Positions 51,859 to 60,648 of a stretch of DNA of 64,000 nt are shown here, piece by piece. The stretch is from assembly GCA_000719105.1 (NCBI GenBank), contig JODX01000005.1, positions 372,001 to 436,000 on the forward strand, written 5' to 3'. The translations under genes were made by a program, and so were the position numbers. How positions within the stretch are numbered: position 1 is the first letter of the stretch; each line of letters begins with the position of its first letter. The notes below the pieces were generated by a model that was not told the origin of the DNA, ran no database searches, and saw nothing but the letters and a program-made list of their open reading frames with translations. This DNA is from Streptomyces sclerotialus (lineage in GTDB: Bacteria > Actinomycetota > Actinomycetes > Streptomycetales > Streptomycetaceae).

Positions 51859-52745
51859 CCGGGCACGAGGCTGCTATGCGGGCGCCCCAGCCACCGGAGC
51901 GCGAGCGGGCCGCCGAGGTGCGGCGGCGGTTCGCCGAAGAGGCGCGGTCCGAGCGGCCGGACCTCGCGGCGCTGTGTCTGCTGGTGGGGGCCGCCGGCGA
52001 CGGGACGCTGGCCGAGGACGGGATCGACGCGGCGCAGATCGAACTCGACCGGCTGGCCGGGCAGCTGCCGTTCCGCGCGGGCGCGGGCGGGCCCCGTGCC
52101 TGGGCGCTGGCACTGGCCGACCTCCTCGGCGGCCGCTGCGGGTTCGGCGGCTCCCCGGGCGACTACCAGCGGCTGGAGTCCTCGCTGCTGCACGAGGTGC
52201 TGCGGCGGCGGCGCGGGCTGCCCATCCTGCTGTCGGTGGTGTGGATGGAGGTCGCGCGGCGGGCGGGCGCGCCGGTGTACGGGGTCGCGCTGCCGGGGCA
52301 CTTCGTGGTGGGCTTCGGCCGGCAGTTCGACTCCCAGGAGGAGCAGGTGCTCGCCGATCCGTTCGCCGGGGGCCGGGTCCTGACCGGCGGTGACGCGGAG
52401 CTGCTGGTCGCGGGGGCCACGGGCGCACCGCTCGACGCGTCGATGCTCACGCCCGCCGCGCCGCTCGAGGTGATCCAGCGCATCCTCAACAACATCCGGG
52501 CGTGGGCGGCCGCACGGCCCGAGCGCTCCGACGTGTCGCTGTGGGCGGTGGAGCTGTCGCTGCTGCTGCCCTCGCACCCGGCCCGGCTGCGCTACGAGCA
52601 CGCCCAGCTGCTGGTGCAGCGCGGGGACTTCCTGCGGGGCGCCACGGAACTCGACGCGTACGCCGAGGTGGTGGCCCCGGTGGACCAGCCGGCGGCCGAG
52701 CGGGTGCGGCGGCAGGCGCGGGCGGCGCGGGCGATGCTCAACTAG
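51855..52745 (+). CDS. SirB1-family transglutaminase-like protein
   Basis: Predicted 296 residues, GTG start overlapping the upstream stop by 4 bases. The core region SSLLHEVLRRRRGLPILLSVV, and ALPGHFVVGF, match the SirB1 / transglutaminase-like N-terminal domain. A helical repeat-like C-terminus follows (RLRYEHAQLLVQRGDFLRGA). The family is widespread and of unknown function; the Cys of true transglutaminases is not evident. It forms a two-gene unit with the acetyltransferase. Confidence 0.87.
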   Translation: MTGHEAAMRAPQPPERERAAEVRRRFAEEARSERPDLAALCLLVGAAGDGTLAEDGIDAAQIELDRLAGQLPFRAGAGGPRAWALALADLLGGRCGFGGSPGDYQRLESSLLHEVLRRRRGLPILLSVVWMEVARRAGAPVYGVALPGHFVVGFGRQFDSQEEQVLADPFAGGRVLTGGDAELLVAGATGAPLDASMLTPAAPLEVIQRILNNIRAWAAARPERSDVSLWAVELSLLLPSHPARLRYEHAQLLVQRGDFLRGATELDAYAEVVAPVDQPAAERVRRQARAARAMLN

Positions 52746-52776
52746 GGGCCACCGGCCCCGGGGGGCGAAAGAACAC

Positions 52777-52808
52777 GAAGGGCACCCGGTGGGAACCGGG
52801 TGCCCTTC
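52777..52808. terminator. Terminator between convergent SirB1-like and VanW-type genes
   Basis: GAAGGGCACCCGGT (52777-52790) pairs exactly with ACCGGGTGCCCTTC (52795-52808) around a 4-base loop. Confidence 0.88.
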
Positions 52809-52810
52809 GG

Positions 52811-52864
52811 CTTCGTACCGACGGCCTCGTACCGACGGCTTCCCGACGGCCTCTTACCGACGGC
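52811..52864. repeat. 14-bp direct repeats after the terminator
   Basis: About four imperfect copies of ctcgtaccgacggc lie between the hairpin at 52777-52808 and the leftward gene ending at 52869. The core taccgac recalls the 15-bp repeats at 22074-22131, also between convergent genes. Confidence 0.65.
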
Positions 52865-52868
52865 CTCG

Positions 52869-55067
52869 TCAGCTCGGGTTCGTCTCGATGACTCCCGTGC
52901 GTTCGGCCGCCGTCTTGCCCAGCAGGGCCGGGCGCAGCGCGCCGATCACGTCCTCCGGTGTCACTGCGGTCTTCTTGCCGTTGCCCCGGGTGATCAGGAC
53001 GCCGTCGAAGGCGCCGCCGTACAGCTCCTTCAGTGCCTGCTTGTCGTAGTACTCGCCGAGCTTGCCGTCCTGGGCCTTGACGCCGAGGAACTTCCACAGG
53101 GAGTTCTCCGGGCTGAACTGGATCATCTCCGTGCCCGCCTTGACCGTGACGATGCCGGACATCGCGGGCTCCGCGAACTCCTTCATCATGCGGTCCACCT
53201 CGGCGTCGGGGACCGACGGTTCCCGGGTGGTCGTGGCCACCTTGACGGCACCGGCCGTGCCGGTCTCGACCTGGGTGCGGTACGCCGCCTCGACGGCCTC
53301 GGTGGACGCCTCGACGTCGATGCCCTGGCCCTTCTTGCCGTACACGGCGACGGCCTTGCCCGGCTTGAACTCGATCGTGCCCTCACCGGCCGATCCGGAA
53401 CCGCCCGCGGCGCGCTCCAGGGCGGCCTGCAGCTTCTCCTCGTCGACGGGCATGACGGGGTCGACGACACGCTGCTGGCCGAAGAGCGAGCCGATCACGG
53501 ACACCGGGTTGTAGTCGGCCCCCGCGGCCGCGCCGACCGTCGCGTCGCTGTCGAACAGCAGGCCGGCCTGGTCGGGCCTGAGCGACACCGTCCTGTCGCC
53601 GAGCGTCAGCTTCAGCGCCTTGCCGGTGCGGTCGCCGAGGGCCTTGTCCAGCTTCTTGACGGCCTCGTCGCGGGTGCCGCCGCCGATGTCGACGCCGAGC
53701 ACGGTGGTGCCCTTGGGCACGTCGGAGTGGTTCAGCAGGAGGCCGGCGCCGTACACCCCGGCCCCGACGAACACCAGGCCGCCGGCCAGGAGCACCAGCT
53801 TGCTGCGGCCCTTCTTCTTGGCCGGCTTCGCGGCGGCGGCCGGGGCCTGCGCCGGCTCGGGCTGCTTCGGCGGCGTGGGGGACGCCGGCCCGACGCCGGG
53901 CACGGGACGGCCGAGCCGCGCGTCCTGGGAGCCGGGCGGGACGACCGGGATGCCGCTGTTGCGGGTGTGTCCCGAGACGTTGTCACGGAGACCGCCGGGC
54001 TCGGGTGCCGGACGCTGGGGCGTGAGGATGGCGGTGTCGTCGCTGAGCCCGCCGGGGCCGGCGAAGCCGCCGCCGGGGGCGGTGAAGTCGCTGCCGGGGC
54101 CCCCGAAGGGATCGCGCGGGCCGCCCTGGCCGCCCCGGTCGGGAACCGGGGGCGGGGGCTGGCGCCGTTCGCCGGCGGCCGGGCCGTTCGCGTTGCCCGG
54201 CGGGTACGGCTGGTCGTCGCGGCCCGCCGCGCCGCCTTCGGGCGTGCCGCCCGGCCGGGCACCGGCCGCCAGGGCGGCGGAGACGTCGAAGGAACCGGTG
54301 CCGCCGCCGTGGCCGGGCGCCACGGGTCCGGCGCCGGTCGCGCTCGGCAGCCCGGAGCCGTTCGTGCCACCGGAGCCGTTCGTCCCGCCGGGACCACCAA
54401 GAGCACCGGGACCACCAGGACCGCCGGTGCCACGGGGACCGCCGGGCCGAAGGCCGCCAGGGGGGTCGAACGGACTCGCGCCGTTCGACCCGCGCTGACC
54501 GGCGCCGCCTCCAGCGCCCGCACCACCGGGAAGCGGCGCACCACCGGGACCGCCCGGCACGCCCGCGGCGCCCTGCGGACCGGGAAGCCCCGAACCCCCG
54601 GCGGGAGCCGCACCGTTGGCGCCGCCGCCGTCCGGACCGCCCGCACCGCCCTTGGCCGCGGCGGGCTTGCGCGGCGCGAACCAGTCGCTGGCCTTCTCCT
54701 CGGCGGGAGCGGCAGGCGCGGCAGGCTCGGCGGGCGCGGCCGGGGAGGTCTCGGGCACCACGGGCATGCTCGTCGTGCCCGTGGTCTCCGCGTCGCCGTC
54801 CTTCTCGTCCGCCGCGGCCTCGGTCTCCCCGACCGGCTTGCGGACGACGACCGGCGGTATGGGGCGCGATCCGGGGATGTTGATGCGCACGCGGGTCGTC
54901 AGCGTGGTCTCGGTCTTGCGCTCGTCCGGCCGCGCACCCGTCGCCGGGCCCGCGTCGGCGGTGCCGCCGGGAGCCGTGGGGGTTCCGTACGGCGGCGTCC
55001 CAGACGGATACGCGGCTCCACCGCGTCCGCTGGCTCCGGAGGACGAAGTGTCAGTTTCACGACTCAA
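52869..55067 (-). CDS. Membrane-anchored peptidoglycan-binding (YoaR/VanW-type) protein with long Gly-Pro region
   Basis: Predicted 732 residues, TTG start (MSRETD) with GGGAGA upstream. The first about 410 residues are cytoplasmic and extremely rich in Gly, Pro, Ala and Ser with repeat character. One membrane helix lies near 421-445. The exposed C-terminal part matches the YoaR-like peptidoglycan-binding domain often attached to VanW (VLGVDIGGGTRDEAVKKLD early, FKPGKAVAVYGKKGQGIDV later), here without a VanW domain. It probably binds cell wall from outside; the role of the disordered cytoplasmic part is unknown. Confidence 0.82.
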   Translation of the reverse strand: MSRETDTSSSGASGRGGAAYPSGTPPYGTPTAPGGTADAGPATGARPDERKTETTLTTRVRINIPGSRPIPPVVVRKPVGETEAAADEKDGDAETTGTTSMPVVPETSPAAPAEPAAPAAPAEEKASDWFAPRKPAAAKGGAGGPDGGGANGAAPAGGSGLPGPQGAAGVPGGPGGAPLPGGAGAGGGAGQRGSNGASPFDPPGGLRPGGPRGTGGPGGPGALGGPGGTNGSGGTNGSGLPSATGAGPVAPGHGGGTGSFDVSAALAAGARPGGTPEGGAAGRDDQPYPPGNANGPAAGERRQPPPPVPDRGGQGGPRDPFGGPGSDFTAPGGGFAGPGGLSDDTAILTPQRPAPEPGGLRDNVSGHTRNSGIPVVPPGSQDARLGRPVPGVGPASPTPPKQPEPAQAPAAAAKPAKKKGRSKLVLLAGGLVFVGAGVYGAGLLLNHSDVPKGTTVLGVDIGGGTRDEAVKKLDKALGDRTGKALKLTLGDRTVSLRPDQAGLLFDSDATVGAAAGADYNPVSVIGSLFGQQRVVDPVMPVDEEKLQAALERAAGGSGSAGEGTIEFKPGKAVAVYGKKGQGIDVEASTEAVEAAYRTQVETGTAGAVKVATTTREPSVPDAEVDRMMKEFAEPAMSGIVTVKAGTEMIQFSPENSLWKFLGVKAQDGKLGEYYDKQALKELYGGAFDGVLITRGNGKKTAVTPEDVIGALRPALLGKTAAERTGVIETNPS

Positions 55068-55262
55068 GGCAGGTTCTCCCGATTGGTTCCGCCGCCCGTG
55101 GTGACCTCACAACTGGGGGTCTCCCCTCCTCGAACGCGATCGAGAGCGCGGGGGAGGCTCGGCGGCGCGCACCACGATACTGGCCGCTACTGGCGCTTAT
55201 CCCATGGCCGCTGGTGAAACCCGCACGGGACCCGCACCAGTGGGCCGCGGCGAAGTAGTACG

Positions 55263-55715
55263 TCACTTGCCAAGTCGGACACCGGGGCTCTCGGGTTGCC
55301 GCCCCCGGACGAGAGTGGCACACATCACAGCCACCGCCATGCCCCCGAGCAGGAACAGGTACGAGACCGCTCCCGCGCCGAAGAGGAAGTCGCCCTCCGG
55401 ACGGCTCGCGGTGAGCAGCACGACGGAGATCATCCAGCCGGCCGCGGGGGCGACCGCTCCCGCACGCGTGCCCGTCGCGTGCGCCCCGCCGACGAAGAGC
55501 CCGGCCGCGCCCAGCAGGGCGAGCAGCAACCCGACCGGGAACCAGGCGGCTTGGACCAGCCCCCCGGCCACGCCGACCACGGCGCCCAGCAGGAAGAGCC
55601 CCAGGTAGGCGGCGGCCCGGCCGGCCGGGGGCACCGTCAACGGCTGCGCCAGCGCGCCGCCCTGGCCGCCTGGGCCGCCCTGGCCGCCCGTGGTCTGCTT
55701 GCCCGTGGCCTTCAC
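55263..55715 (-). CDS. Small membrane protein (DUF6113-like)
   Basis: Predicted 150 residues, GTG start. A Gly-rich N-terminus precedes four hydrophobic helices (first AAAYLGLFLLGAVVGVAGGL). It follows mshB in the same direction by 64 bases, so both may be one transcript, an arrangement I believe is common in Streptomyces. No catalytic motif; function unknown. Confidence 0.78.
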   Translation of the reverse strand: MKATGKQTTGGQGGPGGQGGALAQPLTVPPAGRAAAYLGLFLLGAVVGVAGGLVQAAWFPVGLLLALLGAAGLFVGGAHATGTRAGAVAPAAGWMISVVLLTASRPEGDFLFGAGAVSYLFLLGGMAVAVMCATLVRGRQPESPGVRLGK

Positions 55716-55779
55716 AGGACGTCCGCCTTCCGCTCGTGGGCCGTTCCCGTCGCGTGTCCGTCATACAGTGTCGTACGCA

Positions 55780-56724
55780 TCAGAGGGCCGCTCCGTTCTG
55801 CGCGGCACCGGAAACGGTGGTTTCCTCGATGCCCTCGAACAGGTCGGTCTCCCGACCGTCCCGGCCGCCCCCTGTGCGCCGTCCGCGCACCAGTTCGTAG
55901 TACTCGGTGGTGAACAGGGGCTGCGCCAGGTCGTTGGAGAGCACGAAGTACGGCTCGGCGACCGTGATCTGGGTGGCGTGCGCCCGCATCGCTGCGGCCT
56001 TGGCGGCGGCGTGGGCGGTGCCGTCGATCTCGGTGGTGACGACCTCGTCGTCGACCACACCGGGTACGTCGTCGAGGGAGGCGGCGCTGGTGAAGGGCAG
56101 CCGGCCGGGCACGGCCAGGTCCTCGCGCAGCCGTGCGAAGGCCGCCACGGCCTCGGAGCGCGGCACCCGGTTCCAGTAGACCTTGGCGATGCTCCAGGGC
56201 TCGCCCGTCTCCGGGCGGAAGCCGGGGTCGGCGGCGAGGCCGGCGGCGCGCATGGCGACGCGATGGGCCTGGATGTGGTCCGGGTGGCCGTAGCCGCCGT
56301 TCGGGTCGTAGGTGACGAGCACCTGGGGGCGGACCTCGCGGATCACCGCGACGAGGTGGGCCGCGGCCTCGTCGAGGTCCGCGGACCAGAAGGCGCCCGG
56401 GCGCTCGTTCTGCTCGGTGCCCATCATCCCGGAGTCGCGGTAGCGCCCGAGGCCGCCGAGGAACCGGTGGTCGGTGACGCCGAGCGCCTTCATGGCCCCG
56501 GCCAGCTCGCCCGCGCGGTACGGCCCGAGCGCGTCGTCACGGCCGGGCGCGAGGTGGGCCAGTTCGGGCGGGATGACCTCGCCCTCCTCGCCGAGGGTGC
56601 AGGTCACCAGCGTCACCTGGGCACCCCGGGCAGCGTACGCGGCCATGGTCGCGCCGTTGTTGATCGACTCGTCGTCCGGGTGGGCGTGCACCAGGAGCAG
56701 ACGCCGGGAGGGCAGATCACTCAT
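55780..56724 (-). CDS. mshB: Mycothiol deacetylase (GlcNAc-inositol deacetylase)
   Basis: Predicted 314 residues, LmbE/PIG-L fold. The zinc motif AHPDDE (His 15, Asp 18) and GHPDH (146-150) are in place. It deacetylates GlcNAc-inositol in the second committed step of mycothiol synthesis, the main thiol buffer of Actinobacteria; this links functionally to the SigR-type promoters in this window. The downstream small membrane protein gene follows closely. The upstream side (56725-56776) is the border to a decayed accessory region. Confidence 0.94.
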   Translation of the reverse strand: MSDLPSRRLLLVHAHPDDESINNGATMAAYAARGAQVTLVTCTLGEEGEVIPPELAHLAPGRDDALGPYRAGELAGAMKALGVTDHRFLGGLGRYRDSGMMGTEQNERPGAFWSADLDEAAAHLVAVIREVRPQVLVTYDPNGGYGHPDHIQAHRVAMRAAGLAADPGFRPETGEPWSIAKVYWNRVPRSEAVAAFARLREDLAVPGRLPFTSAASLDDVPGVVDDEVVTTEIDGTAHAAAKAAAMRAHATQITVAEPYFVLSNDLAQPLFTTEYYELVRGRRTGGGRDGRETDLFEGIEETTVSGAAQNGAAL

Positions 56725-56776
56725 GGGCCCACCCTATGAGGCGGGCGTCCCTCATCCGCCATGCCCCGGGCGTTCG

Positions 56777-57254
56777 TCACTCCTTGTCATCGAGCACGTG
56801 GGCGATGGCAAGGGCGATCCGCTCGATCCAGTCGATGGCGTCCGTGACGTCGGCCTCGGTGAGGGGGCGCCGCTGCGCGAGGTCGCCGTCGATCAGGTCG
56901 GCGTCATGCGCGATCTTGTTACGCCGCTGGGTGATCTCCAGATAACGGCTGCGGAGTCTCTTCTCGTTGAGTGAGGTGCGGCCCTGGAAGAAATGCTTGT
57001 TGATGCACCCCGCCGCCCAGCATCTCCTCGTGCAGCGAGTGGTCTATGGCGGCGACGGCCTGCACCCAGGCCACCCGGTAGAAGTCGTCGATATCGATCG
57101 TGGGAGACCGGAAGGGTGTGAGCATGTTGCCCGCTTCGACCATGCGCCTGGCGTAGGACAGGTTCGCCATGAACGCCTCGAACTGACGCGTCTGCGGCCT
57201 GGAAACAGCCGTCTGCCACCCCGTAATCGGCTCCGGAACGATCTGGACGAGCAC
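56777..57254 (-). pseudogene. HEPN-domain (RiboL-PSP-HEPN-like) protein gene broken by deletion and frameshift
   Basis: Two frames share one protein. From 57254 the first frame gives a helical part (FEAFMANLSYARRMVEAGN ... AAIDHSLHEEML). Near 57015, in a run GGCGGGG, the family-like sequence moves to another frame giving CINKHFFQGRTSLNEKRL then EITQRRNKIAHDAD, the R-x4-H HEPN RNase motif, and ends at a TGA (56777). In full-length relatives known to me a longer segment lies between these parts, so an internal deletion of some tens of codons probably caused the shift. The first frame alone runs out of frame to a stop at 56919. Start uncertain. A toxin/defence RNase remnant. Confidence 0.65.
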
Positions 57255-57386
57255 GATCCCGGAGCCGTGGGGAGGCTGGTCAAGCCCAGCGGAGCACCCG
57301 GGACGTAAGTGACCGAATGCAGCCCCTCCGTTACCGGATCACACCGCTCGCTGACAGCGGGCGTCACCTTTGACGGGTCGGTGAGC

Positions 57387-58004
57387 TCAGCCCTCGCCCT
57401 GCTCCGTGCTGTCGTCCTGATAGCGAGGCAGGCCGTCCGTCGGGATCGTCCAGTCGCCGATGGTGACGTCCTCCCCGTAGACGAAATCCTTCCGGGTGGC
57501 GTAGCGCGGGCCGTCGGGGGTGGCGTGGATGTCGGTGAAGACCGCACCGGTGCCGGTGCGAGGGTCGAAGATGACGTGGATGGGGATACCGAGCAGCGGG
57601 TAATCACGCGCTTTACCCACCCAGTCATTGTCCGGATTGGAGCGGGATACGACCTCGATGGCGGCGATGAGCATCCGGGGATCGAAGGACCCCTCGATGT
57701 CCATGTCCTCCTCGGCGATCACCATGACGTCGGGCCGACGCATGACCCCCCGGGACACGTCCTCCACATCGGGCTCACCCGTATGGGCCACGAGCTCCTC
57801 CGGCATCACCTTCTCCAGGCGCTTCCGGAGCCGCAGTGCCGTCAGCTCGTGCCGGCCGCTGGGCGACATCATGTCGTGGACGATCCCTTCCTTGGTGATC
57901 TCGAACTTCCCCGGCAGCGTGTCGTCCGCGGACTGAACGAAGTCGCGCATGGCCCGGTACAGGTGGGAGGCGCCCTGTTGCGCGTTGTCCGGTGCGACGG
58001 TCAT
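57387..58004 (-). CDS. Uma2-family endonuclease-like protein
   Basis: Predicted 205 residues. The ATG at 58004 has GAGGAG upstream. The PD-(D/E)xK-like core typical of Uma2 shows Asp 92 (RPDVMVI), Glu 117 (AIEVVSRSN) and Lys 131 (VGKARDYPLLGIP). The family is abundant in Streptomyces and cyanobacteria, structurally a nuclease but of unknown substrate. It lies between remnants of HEPN and regulatory genes, so the locus looks accessory, but this gene appears intact. Confidence 0.87.
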   Translation of the reverse strand: MTVAPDNAQQGASHLYRAMRDFVQSADDTLPGKFEITKEGIVHDMMSPSGRHELTALRLRKRLEKVMPEELVAHTGEPDVEDVSRGVMRRPDVMVIAEEDMDIEGSFDPRMLIAAIEVVSRSNPDNDWVGKARDYPLLGIPIHVIFDPRTGTGAVFTDIHATPDGPRYATRKDFVYGEDVTIGDWTIPTDGLPRYQDDSTEQGEG

Positions 58005-58056
58005 GGCGCTCGCTCCTCGTCGTCTGTGCCCAGGGGCAAGGATCGTCACGTTCATG

Positions 58057-58992
58057 CTAGGCGGCCCCCATTTGTTTGGTTCGGCAGTCGCGGCAGAGGC
58101 CCGGTTCGGGCGCGCGAAAACCTCGGTCACAGCTGTCGCAGTTCTGCATTCGGTCGGGTACGGGTGGCGGTGCGGCCGGTGCCCGGAACGGGGGCGGAGG
58201 CGGCAGCTGATCGGCGAGGCGGTGGGCCAGCAGGGCGGCGGGCCGTCGGAGCTCCTCGGACGGCAGGTCGGCGGTCAGCGCCCGTCGTACGGCGACAGGG
58301 CTGACGTCGCGCTCCAGCCAGGCGGCGACGCCGGGGGCCAGGTGCGTCGTGTCGCAGGCGGAGAGGAGCAGACGGGAGTCGTGGCGGCGCAGGTCCGAGA
58401 GGAGGTCGGTGGCGGACTGGAGGAGCGCGGGGGCTGGATAGGCAGGGGCTGGTACGGCGGGGAGCGGCTTGCGGGGTGTGCGCTTCTCGCGCGGCTTGCA
58501 CTCCCCGCGGGGCTCGTGCTGCGTGCGCCCTTCCTGCGGAGCTGTTGCCGCTTCGGTTGCGGGCGCAGCTGTCCGGCTGGATTCGTGGCCGTGGTGGCGG
58601 GCCGCCGCCGGCTGGTTGCAGGAGATCGTGCGGGTGACGATACGGCCGCCGGGAACGCGCTCACGGGGACGGCGTAGGTAACCGTGAGCCTCCAGCTCAC
58701 GCAGGGCGGCGGCGATCCGGGTCGCTCCCTCGGGGAACCGGTCGGCGAGGGTCTTGATGTCGACGCGGGCGCCCTTGGGCAAGGACTGGATGTGTGCGCC
58801 CAGTCCGATCGCGAGGAGGGAGAGCTCGCGGTGCTGGGTCAGGTGGTTGCCGATAACGGTGAAGCGGGTGGCGTGGCGGGTGTTGTCGTGGTCGAGCCCG
58901 CCGCCGGAGTGTCCGCTGTACCGGTTCGGGTGCTTGTCGCCCGCAACAGGGGGCTGGGCGTGCGGGGGCACGCTAGGGTTCTGCGTATCCAT
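58057..58992 (-). CDS. Helix-turn-helix protein with C-terminal zinc ribbon
   Basis: Predicted 311 residues. A winged or MarR-like helix-turn-helix covers about 56-108 (ADRFPEGATRIAAALRELEA). A long Pro/Ala/Arg linker follows, and the end holds Cys 285/288 and 300/303 (CDSCDRGFRAPEPGLCRDC), a zinc ribbon. The ATG at 58992 was chosen for the onset of conserved-looking sequence. I believe many Streptomyces carry several such proteins near ATP-binding and DUF397 genes, as here. Its DNA targets are unknown. Confidence 0.8.
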   Translation of the reverse strand: MDTQNPSVPPHAQPPVAGDKHPNRYSGHSGGGLDHDNTRHATRFTVIGNHLTQHRELSLLAIGLGAHIQSLPKGARVDIKTLADRFPEGATRIAAALRELEAHGYLRRPRERVPGGRIVTRTISCNQPAAARHHGHESSRTAAPATEAATAPQEGRTQHEPRGECKPREKRTPRKPLPAVPAPAYPAPALLQSATDLLSDLRRHDSRLLLSACDTTHLAPGVAAWLERDVSPVAVRRALTADLPSEELRRPAALLAHRLADQLPPPPPFRAPAAPPPVPDRMQNCDSCDRGFRAPEPGLCRDCRTKQMGAA

Positions 58993-59221
58993 CGGGAAGT
59001 CCTTACCTTCCTCGGTGGTCAGGCCCTCGCACTGGGATGCCAGTCCCGGCGGGGGCCGTCGCATGTCTGTTGGTGTGTTGCTGTGCTGCCGCTGAGCGTA
59101 GGGCCGTCGGGGGTCGCAAAATCCAGCCGAGCCGGGAATGTTCACCCGCCCGAGTGAGGACGGCCTGCGGGCGGGAGGGGTGGGGCTTGGTGGGGTGCTT
59201 TCCCCCGTAGTTCTTGGTCTT

Positions 59222-59506
59222 TTAGCCGCTGGCCGCACCGGAGCCTGAGGAGGCGGGCTCCGGTACCGAGAGGCTCAGTTCCGCCCAGACGATCTTGCGC
59301 GGGTGGGGCCCGTCAGTGACTCCCCAACGGTCGGCGAGGGCCTCCACGAGCAGCAGACCACGCCCGGACTCGGCTCCGGTGTCGGGCTCGCGAAGTGCGG
59401 GACGCCGGTCACCGCGCGCGTCGGTGACCTCGATGCGGATCCTTGAACTGCGGTATGGCACCATCCGGGCACAGGCTCTCCCGCCCCGGGAGTCGTCGGC
59501 CTTCAT
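59222..59506 (-). pseudogene. Truncated RsbW-like ATP-binding (HATPase) protein
   Basis: From an ATG at 59506 this encodes about 94 residues matching only the C-terminal half of the Streptomyces RsbW-like HATPase family: RIEVTDARGD, ESGRGLLLVEALADRWGV and IVWAELSL. The N-terminal half with the N box is missing, replaced by a short unrelated leader (MKADDSRGGRACAR). A complete family member has about 140 residues. The fragment cannot bind ATP normally and is probably a deletion remnant next to the HTH and DUF397 genes. Confidence 0.72.
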
Positions 59507-59527
59507 CGAGAAATCGTTGGGGGAAAC

Positions 59528-59737
59528 ATGATCCGCAAGGCCGCCGCCGGCAACGCCTTGGACCTCGCCTGGTTCAAGAGCAGCTACAGCGACGGCAACG
59601 AGGGTGACTCGTGCGTGGAAATCGCCACTGAGCGCGGCACCATCCACGTCCGTGACTCGAAGAACATCGAGGGCCCTCGCTTGGCCTTTGCCCCCTCTGC
59701 CTGGGCGAACTTCGTGCCTTACGCAGCCGAAGCATGA
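59528..59737 (+). CDS. DUF397 domain protein
   Basis: Predicted 69 residues, whole length DUF397 (FKSSYSDGNEGDSCVEIA, then VRDSKNIEGPRLAF). GGGGGAA precedes the ATG. In Streptomyces these small proteins are normally encoded directly after an XRE-type regulator of the Scr1/BldB-related group and may act as its partner. Here no XRE regulator is adjacent; the upstream neighbour is the truncated HATPase gene on the other strand, so this is probably an orphan left by rearrangement. Confidence 0.88.
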   Translation: MIRKAAAGNALDLAWFKSSYSDGNEGDSCVEIATERGTIHVRDSKNIEGPRLAFAPSAWANFVPYAAEA

Positions 59738-59836
59738 CGGCGAGAGGCACGCCCCGCACCGGGCGCGCCTTATGGGCCGGCTACTCGACCTCGGCCTCCG
59801 GCACGTCCACCTCGCCGCCCCATGAGCGGGCGATGG

Positions 59837-60130
59837 CCGCAGCTGATCGAAGGCATCGCGGCTCCAGCCCCTGAGCACACCGTTGCGGGTGAGCGCATTC
59901 AGCCGGTCGACCTGGCGCGTGCCCTCGACACGCGTACCCGTACGGGTCACGAACTCCTCGGCCAGCACCTCGCCGAACTGGCCCGCGCTGACGTAGGCGG
60001 CGTTGGGGTTGGTCAGGACGGTGAGTTCGGCCTGCGATCCGTAGATCGCGAGGAGCGGCTGGTACCCGTAGAGACGTCCGAAGTTGGGGGACGCCTTGGC
60101 CAGCTCGCGCAGCCGTCTGTCCACACTCAT
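59837..60130 (-). pseudogene. 5' remnant of a type I restriction HsdR-like / DEAD helicase gene (HEPN-like N-terminal domain)
   Basis: From ATG 60130 about 98 residues resemble the N-terminal DUF4145/HEPN-like domain of HsdR-type restriction helicases: LAKASPNFGRLYGYQPLLA, NPNAAYVSAGQFGEVLAEEF, LNALTRNGVL and DAFDQLR. After DQLR (59837) the expected GN-x-AxH end of the domain and the helicase are missing and the frame continues without similarity. The remaining sequence to 59781 in another frame (GGEVDVPEAEVE then stop) may be the tail of the original gene or of another one. Confidence 0.6.
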
Positions 60131-60279
60131 CTCGTCCACGCGCCGCCCCCTCAGGCTTCACTGATCGCAAGCCCGCCAAGCTTACGAAAGTGAGTGCTGA
60201 GATGCAGTACACAGAAGGGAAGAGGCAGTCGAGGCGCGAGCCGACCGGGTCCCGCAGGACCCGTACCGGCCCGCCCGCG

Positions 60280-60474
60280 TCAGAACTTGATACTGCCGAT
60301 CATGCCCGCGATGTTGGTCGTGAGCTCGCTGATGGTCGGGGCGATCGACGAGGCGGCGAGATAGAAGCCGAGCAGGATGCACACGACCGCATGGACTGCC
60401 TTCAGGCCTGACTTCTTGATCAGGATGAAGACGATGATCGCCAGCAGCACCACCGCCGAAATCGAGAGTGCCAC
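60280..60474 (-). CDS. Small membrane protein of unknown function
   Basis: Predicted 64 residues, GTG start with an excellent GGAGGTGA site. Two hydrophobic stretches: MALSISAVVLLAIIVFILI (1-19) and HAVVCILLGFYLAASSIA (28-45), joined by a basic loop (KKSG). The ribosome site and compact composition make it credible despite its size. It is divergent from the S9 peptidase gene. I associate similar small proteins with Streptomyces plasmid and integrative-element functions, but cannot support this here. Confidence 0.75.
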   Translation of the reverse strand: MALSISAVVLLAIIVFILIKKSGLKAVHAVVCILLGFYLAASSIAPTISELTTNIAGMIGSIKF

Positions 60475-60648
60475 GGCGGCTCACCTCCAAAATCCCGGGG
60501 ACACGGGGAGCAGAGCTAGGTACGTGCAAATCCATACAACTGCCAGCAGGTTGATACCCACTCAGCGGTAGTGATCATAACTATCCGTACGCGCGCATCG
60601 ATCGGCGCACGGCCGCACAAGGGGGCGCATGGCCAATATGGTCGGGGC

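Noticed and set aside
59604..59825. Alternative frame over the DUF397 gene
   Set aside because: The DUF397 frame at 59528 has a proper ribosome site and a full domain; the other frame has neither.
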